DNA from: Molanna angustata
Taxonomy: Eukaryota > Arthropoda > Insecta > Trichoptera > Molannidae
NCBI GenBank assembly: GCA_963576475.1
Contig: OY754967.1
Coordinates: forward strand, 26,052,651-26,116,650
Direction: 5' to 3'
Length of the DNA stretch: 64,000 nucleotides
Below are positions 56,345 through 64,000 of this stretch, one piece after another. Positions within the stretch are counted from its first letter, which is position 1. Each line of letters starts with the position of its first letter. The position numbers and the translations under genes are program-made. The notes beneath the pieces are model-generated. The model worked only from the letters and a program-made list of their open reading frames with translations, made no database searches and was not told the DNA's origin.

Positions 56345-57245
56345 GTTAAGAAAAGTTTAAATCCAGAAACCATCCTGGAAGAACCGCGAAGAGATGAAAA
56401 GACCTTCTTTTCCCAGGATACTCCACCTTCATAGGTAAAATGACTAAATATACGAAGAAGAAGAAGAAAAAAGATCAAATCCAGATACCTGCGAAGATAT
56501 GGAAGGAAAATTGGACCTTCTTCTCCCAGGATAGTCCACCTTCATAGGTAAAATGACCAAATGCACGATGAAGAAGAAGAAGAAAAAGTTTATATCCAGA
56601 AACCGTCTTGGAAGACCTGCTAAGAGATGGAAGGACAGTTGGACCTTCTTCTCCCAGGATTCTCCAACTTCATAGGTAAAATGACCAAAAATACACGATG
56701 AAGAAGAAGAAGAAGAAGAAGAAGAAAAAGAAGAAAAAAAGTTTAAATCCAGAAACCTGTGAAGAGATGGAAGGAAAATTGGACCTTCTTCTCCCAGGTT
56801 AGTCCACCTTCATAGGTAAAATGACTAAATAGACGATGAAGAAGAAGAAGAAAATAGTTTAAATCCAGAAACCTGCGAAGAGATGGAAGGAAAATTGGAC
56901 CTTCATCTCCCAGGATAGTTCATCTTCATAGGTAAGATGACCAAATACACGATGAAGAAAAAAAAGAAAAAAATTTAAACCCAGAAACCTGTGAAGAGAT
57001 GGTCGGAAAATGGGACCTTCTTCTCCCAGGATAGTCCCCCTTCATAGGTAAAATAACCAAATACACGATGAAGAAGAAGAAGAAAAAAGTTAAAATCCAC
57101 AAACCGTCCTGGAAGACCTGCGAAGAGATGGAGGGACAGTCGGACATTCTTTTCCCAGGATACTCCCCCTTCATAGGTTAAATGACCAAATACACGAAGA
57201 AGAAGAAGAATAAGAAAAAAGTTTAAATCCAGAAACCATCCCGGG
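56345..57245 (+). repeat. Tandem array of a LINE 3' end, 7-8 units
   Basis: Units of about 115-150 bp start GTTTAAATCCAGAAACC (about 56355, 56472, 56588, 56740, 56857, 56975, 57088, 57222) and contain GAAGACCTGCGAAGAGATGG, GGACCTTCTTCTCCCAGGAT and TCATAGGTAAAATGACCAAA before a (GAA)n tract. Two unit types differ by about 14 bp. The GAAGACC...AGAGATGG...GACAGTTGG part aligns with the 3' coding end of LINE family L2 at about 23672-23705. Confidence 0.85.
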
Positions 57246-58121
57246 CACACGCTCGACAATTCACCAAAGTTTCATTGTAATCGGACAAACGGTTTAGGAG
57301 TACATCGCATACAATTTTCCGATAGGAAATCAGTATATTGTTGATTTGTAAGTAAATAGTAATAGGTAGGTACCTACCTACAACAATATTCTAAAGAAAT
57401 TCTATTCATAACAAATTTTATTTGAATATCAGAATCTTTCCGTTACCATAGTAACCATTCCAATACGTTAAAAATATCAAATGGTTTGAGACTTTTTTGA
57501 ATATGTAGGTACCTACATTGGTTTGTTCGATGCCATAAAAATGAAAATTGTCCGAAATATCAAATATTATATACAAATTATGCAATTTTATTATGCCTAT
57601 ATCTTTACTAATAATTAACAGACTTTTACAATATACGTCTTAAAACTTGCCGTAATGTCTTGTGTTTCATTTTATTATTTCATAATTACATTTATTTCAA
57701 AGGTTTATTATTTTCAAGAACATATTCATTCGGTGGGAAAATTAAATATTGTATGAAAAGATATTAAAATGGCGGCGTTTATGTACAAAAGGCTTACTTT
57801 AAAAATAAGTTAAACATTATAATTATACCAAATATTCACCATGTTTTTCACTTAAACGCTAAGTTATACTTCAAAATATTTTTTTTTTGTGTAAATACGT
57901 ACTTCTAACTTTTAAACTAACAGATATTTGCGTGCAAAATGTACACTTTTTTGACAGATATGACTTGGAAAATTTTGTATGAAAAAAATAATTATTGAAA
58001 TATTTTTAAAATTCAGCATTTTTATCGCATTATTTTTAGCGTGACACTGCATCAGGTATACAGGTACACGTTCGCACATAAATTAGATTTTTAGATGCTC
58101 TTGGTTTTTCAGAAGGCGTGA
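57246..58121. other. AT-rich DNA with a TE-like end
   Basis: AAAGTTTCATTGTAATCGGA at about 57265 resembles a phrase common near the ends of lepidopteran mobile elements. A perfect GTAGGTAGGTACCTACCTAC palindrome lies at about 57363-57382. No gene was recognised. Confidence 0.4.
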
Positions 58122-58165
58122 GACAAACACACACACACACATACACACACACACACACATACACT
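58122..58165. repeat. (CA)n microsatellite
   Basis: About 44 bp of CA with two CATA interruptions, outside any recognised Helitron. Confidence 0.93.
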
Positions 58166-58728
58166 AACATTTTGATTGCTTTATTACTTTAGATTTCCTC
58201 AATGTCGATGCGAATATAGATTATGTTACTCCCTGAGAACACCTACATGAGGTGAATGGGGCATTAAATAAAAAATATTATTTAAAAATATTTAAATAAT
58301 AATTTGTTTTCTTCATTGATGGATAAAAAATTGATTTCAAAATAAAACAAATTCGTTCTTCCCTCAACATATAATAGATTTTTACATCCTTTGCCATTAA
58401 CTACCAAAATGCCAATTGACAGTTTGATTCTCTATTTATTGCTTATTATTTTATTTTGTTGAAAAATAAACATTGTATATTCTTATGTTGAACTATTTAT
58501 AATTAATATAATTTAATAATTCCGCGATTATTTTGCGGAAGTTAATATTAACCATATTTGAATTATATACAGTGGTTTATAGGTAGTTGTATAATTCAAA
58601 TATAATTTATAATTAAATGAAAATTTAATAATTTAAGATAACTTTAATGAAAGTGCACATTGAACATATTTATTTATTGACATTTTATTTGACAGAATCA
58701 TAATTTTCAAAAGTACCCAATCAACATC
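58166..58728. other. AT-rich DNA, nothing recognised
   Basis: No repeat match or coding sequence was recognised. Confidence 0.4.
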
Positions 58729-58936
58729 AATAATAAACAAAAGTTTCATGCATCCTGTACAAGTGGTGTTTATTGCTATATGACAATTTCTTCCACATAT
58801 CCAGTGTCTTCAGCACAGAGAAGCAATATTTCCGTGAGAAATGAATTTTCTCTGTACATTTCTCTTTTGCTGGGGATCAAACCCAAGACGCCCTCACAGA
58901 AGGCATACGGCTTACCAACTGTGCCACGGCGGTCGA
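58729..58936 (-). mobile_element. tRNA-derived SINE, family C, diverged
   Basis: It is colinear with 50798-51007: GTACAAGTGGTGTTTATTGC tail side, CACAGAGAAGCAATATTTCC, a decayed B box (GGGGATCAAACCC in plus orientation) and a head ending CTGTGCCACGGCGGTCG. Confidence 0.8.
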
Positions 58937-59746
58937 TTTATGGCGGTCGGTGGTCTGTAAAGAAGAAGGTGGTCTGTATTATGTATTGCAACTTAGAACA
59001 AAGGATTTCATATTATATTTTTTGCACAAGGATTTCTTGCATTCATGTCAAAAACACGCTGCACGCTACATTTTCATTTTCAGTTGCAATTTAAATACTA
59101 TAAAGAAGAATTTTATCTGATGAATTTAGTATGAAACAGCATGAAGATATTTTGCTATTGAAAATAATTTATTCTTTTGTTCGTTGTGAAAATTTAATGT
59201 TAGTTGAAACATCATTTGATATTCCTTTATATTTTTAATGTAATTTCCAAGTAAATAATGTTTTGGCTTATTCTTCTGTATTTGCAAGAGATGTTTTTTA
59301 ATGAAAATCTAGGAAAAAAGCGTCTTCAAAGGTCACCGCTGTGAAAATTGCTTGCCGGTATAAGTTTTTATGTAATTATTTTTAATGTGTTTTTACAGTT
59401 GAAATGTAAACTTTATTCATGGTGTTTTTCAAGAAGTTGTTTAGTTTTTTTTGTCATTATTATAATCAAACAAGTAAAGCGGTTAAATGAATACGAGTGG
59501 GTTATTACGAGTGGGTTAACTCTCCAAAAACACGAGTGAGTAAATGATATAAATATGAAAAAAAAAAATTTTTTTGGACCAAAAGTACATGAAGAGATGA
59601 TTAAAAATACTATCTAACACCCAATGTTTTATTTCTTCACATAATTGGTGTTGGAGCAAATGGACTGTATGAAGGGATAAAAAATCGGGAATGGAAGGTA
59701 AACAATATTTCGAAAGGAGCATAGATCAATGAAGGTAAATTGTACT
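58937..59746. other. AT-rich DNA, no gene recognised
   Basis: No repeat match or coding sequence was recognised. Confidence 0.4.
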
Positions 59747-60073
59747 TACCGCCAGCCGCGACGAACCAATATGAAGATGTACTAGAATGTTATTTGCAGC
59801 ACAGGAACACGAAACACTACACGAAGAAACTATAACTTGACGAAGAAAACTATGTAGAAAAAATACTTTAAAACGTAGGTAAACTGATTACATATATTAT
59901 GTAGGGTAAGTGCACTGTGTCGTCTCTCGAAGTTAACTCGCTGTACTGTTGATCTATACTGTTTGTAGGTAGTTTTCTTTTTGTAACATTTCTTCTCTGC
60001 TAGGCGGGTTGGCATACATTATCTATGATAGGGATACGGATAAGGAGAGGATTCGAAATGGATATCCCTAACA
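59747..60073 (-). repeat. LTR-like repeat, copy 2 (inverted relative to 10138)
   Basis: The minus strand begins TTAGGGATATCCATTT at about 60072 and ends GGTTCGTCGCGGCTGGCGG at about 59750. The interior shares GTACAGCGAGTTAACTTCGA-type and ACACAGTGCACTT-type segments with the 10138 copy. Flanks differ, so it is a dispersed repeat, perhaps a solo LTR. Confidence 0.6.
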
Positions 60074-61125
60074 ATTCGATTGCAGATTATTGCTGCAGTA
60101 AATTATAGAGAAAACAAATATGTTTTTTGATAATTTCGTGCATATATAAAATTTCGGGATTTTCGTATTTTATGAATAAAGTTTTTGGTAACGGGTAGAT
60201 TAAGTTTTCTAAACTGATGACAATGAATCCAGTTGTCAGCAACAGAGACACGCCACCAAGCATACTAGGGCAGAACTATAAAACCTGACAAAATAATTTC
60301 AAATTAAACACATTCTTTAATAAGATATTCTTTCATTCTTTCACATTGGAAATTAATTTTCAATGTGTCAATATTTCAACAGCTATTGAAACAAAATCAC
60401 TTTTAGTATGTAACAAAGTGGAACTAATGCCATGCAAACTTGTACTATATGGTAGAAAACTGTAAAAAGTTTAATAGAAAATGCAGAATGTGTGATAGTT
60501 AATAGCACATTAAGTTAAGACACGATACTATTATTGCTTTCAAAGTATCATCTATTTTCAGAACTGAATGTCTTTGCGAATTTGCTCTTTCATAGAATCA
60601 ATTCAAACTTTTTCTATTTGAAAAATTTAAATGATGTTTTATAACAGTTTTCAATTTAAAGAATCGTGCATAGGACCATATACGTCGTTTAAAAGCCATT
60701 ATTCAATTTGATTTTTTAGTTTTACGTTTAATCGGAAATAAATACCTATAATATTAATAGTTATTTGCAAAAGTACTGTGATACCATTGTTTTTTTTTTT
60801 TCATAAAATTGTTGTTTAAGACACCAAAGTCTTCATATTTGGAAAATAAATATAATAACCAAATACAGTGATAAAAAAATTGGAAACACATATACTACTA
60901 ATATCTGTTTACTAAAAAGGTAAGTCAGAGATGACTGAACCCCAAAAAAATATCTTTCGTTATTAATATTCAGCATCTTACATATGTACTAGAATTTCGC
61001 TTTTTTATTTAGTACCTCATAAAGTAGACAGATACATAGAACAGCAGGGCTATTCATGAAGTTGATTAAAATAAAATTAAGATCAGCTTCAGACTAGATC
61101 ATCTAGAAACCTTTGAGGTTAGAAT
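60074..61125. other. AT-rich DNA, nothing recognised
   Basis: No repeat match or coding sequence was recognised. Confidence 0.4.
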
Positions 61126-61313
61126 TAATTGAATAATTATATAAAATTATACAAAAATTAATGACAATTTCACACTTAACTTTGATCTAAACAATATATT
61201 AAGATTCAATGTAGAGTAAGATTAGGAATAGATTATGATCGAGTACTGATTTACACATTTTTAAGATTAAGGCAAGATAAGAACATATTAAGAACGTGTC
61301 ATGAGTAGCTCTC
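61126..61313 (+). repeat. Dispersed repeat G, copy 2
   Basis: Same orientation as 17323-17510, at roughly 75-80% identity by eye. It shares ATGATCGAGTACTGATTTAC and CGTGTCATGAGTAGC. Confidence 0.62.
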
Positions 61314-62084
61314 TAGAATACCACACCATTCTCCCCCTACATACGTGTTTTGCATCATCCACATCACTTCAACGTCTCATATACACATTTATTTTCATTG
61401 TGATTTGTCATGTTTGTCTCTGCAGTTTTTGAATGTTTGATACATAGAATCAATTATCTATTGATGTAAATATTTTAATTGTTATTGAATAACATTCTTA
61501 ACTAACGTTGGACATTATATATCCTTGTTTAGGTATGATATTTATATTAAATTTGAACCATGATAATTATTTTCAGTCCTTATAAAACTTACTTAATTAT
61601 GATTATGCTATACCTATTCGGTTTTATTACTAAGAAATAATGTTATATGAATAGGTAGTGGTTTCAAAGTATCACAATTTACAGAAAGTTAGCATGCAAC
61701 ATTAATATAATGCAATATAAGGTTCAGATATATGTATATATGGATTTATAGTGTTATCTATGAACAGCTGATAGAGTACATGGCATCTGTCTAATACACG
61801 ATTTCCGTGCAACAGGAAATATTGGTTTCAAGCCAAAACTGATAAAATATTAAACGAAATACATTCAACTTTAGTTCCCTACATTATAGGAGAGAAATAT
61901 TTATTGAAATATTATAATTGAATTCCTAATAAACTACTGTACAATATTTTAAATAAAATATAAAATTTCTTGTTTTCTTCTTCTCGCATGTCTCGAATTT
62001 GTCTCCATTGATCCCATCTGGGACCTAGTTCACGAGTTAGTGAGGTCCTTCTTTTTTTATTTACTCTATTGAGTCAGAAGTGTG
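61314..62084. other. AT-rich DNA, nothing recognised
   Basis: No repeat match or coding sequence was recognised. Confidence 0.4.
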
Positions 62085-62225
62085 AGCAGTAGACGAACAT
62101 GTATGAGACGATGCATGAATGTGGACGAGGCGAGGGATGCGTGCCAGGATATAAAAATGTGGCGTTCGATTCTCTCTGTCTACCCCGCTAGTTACATGGC
62201 GTGATAGTATGTATGTATGTATGAG
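62085..62225 (+). pseudogene. LINE 3'-end remnant, family L4, copy 3
   Basis: ATGTATGAGACGATGCATGA, GATATAAAAATGTGGCGTTC and CATGGCGTGATAGTATG follow the same order as 52835-52955. Only the last 140 bp are present. Confidence 0.62.
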
Positions 62226-62227
62226 TT

Positions 62228-62335
62228 ATAGTCTGGGTTTGAATCCCAGCGAATAAGAAGATTTCACTGTCTTTTCAGTCCCATTATAGGTCTCCAAAAT
62301 GTTGCGACTTGTCTTATTATCAAAAATGAGCAAAT
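62228..62335 (+). repeat. SINE family A remnant
   Basis: GGGTTTGAATCCCAGCG resembles the B box, and TCTCCAAAATGTTGCGACTT matches the family A body. The 5' part is lost into the adjacent LINE tail. Confidence 0.55.
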
Positions 62336-63376
62336 TATTTGGCCTATGAAACGAAACCTATCTAGGCTGAATTAGAACTCATTTTGAACTTGAATTTGAA
62401 CTGAAATTTGAATTTTAATTAAACTCTAAAAATCTTTAACAAGTTTTGCACAACACTACTTACTATACGTACAATGGGGTGGTGTGGTTCAACCAAATCG
62501 AAGCAGATTTGAGACTGGTAACTGAATTTCATAATTTCAAAAGAAAAATAAAAATAAAATAGACCCTTGCATAATTGAGTAGATGTATGTTTTTGTTTAT
62601 TTGTTTTTAAATGTTCCCTTTATACACAAATACTTGCACTCTGGTAAAGGAAAATATGTTTTTTAACTGTCTATCTTTTTTTGTATTTTGTGATTGTGTT
62701 TTTTTGAATATGTGTTGTATTATATAAATAAAATAATAAAAAAATCAACTGGATTGCTAATCTAGCACACAACCGTACATCCACCAAAGATTTTATTTTG
62801 TACGAATTGTTTTTGATACCAGATGTTCAAAACCTACTTTATATCATAATATTTGATCGTGGACTTACGTTCGTTTAAAATAATATAGTGTCTTTATTTT
62901 CATTTAGCGGTCAATAATAATGGAATAAATAATATAAACAAATCATAGTAAATTAGTGAAACCTTTAGTTATTCTCCAAGTTTAGCCTTGTTCTCCTCCC
63001 CTTGTGGAAAACCCTGATAAAGGCTTAGTGGTTTCTAACACGGAACTGTGTAGTTAAACGCTATGAACTTTTACTGAACTTGCAGGTAATTTGCTATGGC
63101 TGTAATTTTGTATAATTACTCGCACTAATAGTATCTGAAGACTCTATTTGTGCTTCTTAGATGTTCCCTTTGACGGCAATAAAATAAAACATGTCTATGT
63201 TTACGAACCGTTAACATAATTGTACGATACTTCAGTGTGAATTTCAATTTTCCATTATGTTATCATTAATTTATGGCAATAAGTTTATAAATAATCACAA
63301 GCTCTTGTTATATCCCGCTTGATAATGTAGTAGGTATACAATGATGTTAATAATCGAATACCATATACTAATTAAA
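62336..63376. other. AT-rich DNA, nothing recognised
   Basis: No repeat match or coding sequence was recognised. Confidence 0.4.
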
Positions 63377-63823
63377 CTAGTTGTACATATGTCACACAAG
63401 AGATCCAACTGTCGATGGTGATATATTGTGTAGTTGAAGAATATATACCAAACTATAAACCCTTAAATCCAAATCATTGAATATTTCAAAATATTTTGTT
63501 TTATTTACAAAACATGTATGTCAAGATAGAATAGTGAATGGCTCGATAGTATGTATGGAGATTAAGAATCAAACTATCGATTCGTCATATATATATTGTG
63601 TATAAATGTCGTCACTTAAAAGGGCGACTGCTGCCAACGTACCTATTTTTTTTAATTTGAAATTGCATCATTACTACAAAACAAAAGAAATAATGATAGT
63701 ATATCAAATTGAAAAATAGGTACGTTGGCAGCAGTCCCCCCCCCCCCTTTAAACGTTTTTTACAAATATTAAAAAAATGTGATGTACTACTATAATATAC
63801 AAACTATTTTTGAAAATGAATTA
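63377..63823 (-). mobile_element. Helitron 3' part, interrupted by a TTAA MITE
   Basis: CTAG at 63377, a diverged 3' hairpin and then the family's 3' interior (GTAGTTGAAGAATAT, AAACTATAAACCC, ATGTATGTCAAGATAG) in minus orientation. The sequence stops at GTCGTCAC where the MITE begins and resumes after it. Confidence 0.75.
63620..63747. mobile_element. 128-bp TTAA MITE related to the 22134 foldback element
   Basis: TTAA flanks it at 63616-63619 and 63748-63751. Arms GACTGCTGCCAACGTACC and GGTACGTTGGCAGCAGTC are perfect inverted repeats, and pairing continues inward through AATTTGA/TCAAATT. The right end has an expanded run of about 13 C. Confidence 0.85.
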
Positions 63824-63868
63824 CACAAAACACATGAGATCCAACTGTCGATGGCGATAGTAAGTAGA
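63824..63868 (-). repeat. Second Helitron 3' end fragment
   Basis: AACACATGAGATCCAACTGTCG followed by ATGGCGATAGTAAGTAG repeats the 3' subterminal sequence of the family a second time within 500 bp. The CTAG end itself is lost. Confidence 0.65.
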
Positions 63869-63871
63869 TAT

Positions 63872-64000
63872 AAAGGTAGGTGGTGGCAGAGCGGTTAGCG
63901 CGCTGGATTAGTACTCTAGTGGTCGCGAGTTCGAATCCTGCCACGACCGATTTCGTTCACCTATAGCACAAGCATTTATGCTTAATTTAGGGAATGTATG
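63872..64000 (+). mobile_element. tRNA-derived SINE, family B, cut by the window edge
   Basis: A box GTGGCAGAGCGGTTAGCGC, B box GAGTTCGAATCCTGCC, body TTTCGTTCACCTATAGCACA and GCATTTATGCTTAATTTAG. The promoter boxes are the best preserved of the family here. The 3' end lies outside the window. Confidence 0.85.

Noticed and set aside
63880..63950. Functional tRNA gene
   Set aside because: A and B boxes are good, but the sequence continues into the SINE family B body and has close relatives elsewhere in the window.

Overview
This 64 kb window looks like gene-poor, repeat-rich nuclear DNA of a moth or butterfly (Lepidoptera). The evidence is composition and content: very AT-rich sequence, many GTAGGTA/GTAGGTACC runs of the kind common in lepidopteran genomes, three tRNA-derived SINE families, several LINE 3' ends and many copies of a non-autonomous Helitron. 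No intact host gene, rRNA or functional tRNA gene was recognised. Nearly every open frame belongs to a repeat, a microsatellite or a dead retroelement.

Layout. (1) 1-6.3 kb: three near-identical 1.05-kb Helitrons on the minus strand (1072-4232), two of them fused exactly 3'-end-to-5'-end, then a SINE and an older Helitron copy split by another SINE. (2) 6.3-13.7 kb: inverted-repeat MITEs, a 215-bp (TA)n run, an LTR-like repeat, SINEs and a LINE fragment. (3) 13.7-19.4 kb: a second array of three Helitrons, on the plus strand, with identical 176-bp spacers, followed by an old relative carrying an insertion. (4) 19.4-32.4 kb: a TTAA-flanked 645-bp foldback element, LINE tails of several families, SINEs, and a three-copy repeat with a 61-bp conserved core. 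(5) 34.9-42.4 kb: one Ty3/gypsy-type LTR retrotransposon on the minus strand, with 635-bp LTRs about 98.7% identical and a coding region broken by shifts and one stop. (6) 43-54 kb: SINEs, a short Helitron, a TIR element with a LINE nested inside it between 10-bp target duplications, and a (TA)n/(TTTA)n block. (7) 54.6-57.3 kb: stacked tandem arrays, including seven to eight copies of a LINE 3' end. (8) 57-64 kb: mostly unique AT-rich DNA, then a nest of Helitron, TTAA MITE and SINE at the right edge.

How the parts relate. The dominant element is a Helitron-like family with 5'-TC and CTAG-3' ends, A|T insertion, a 3' hairpin and an embedded TG/CA microsatellite. It also has a 5'-terminal hairpin that persists in diverged copies. 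Since none of the copies encodes Rep/helicase, it must have moved in trans. The SINEs likewise depend on LINE machinery, and one SINE family shares its 3' tail with a LINE-type repeat in this window. All of this was read by eye: repeat boundaries are good to a few bases where termini are quoted and to tens of bases otherwise.
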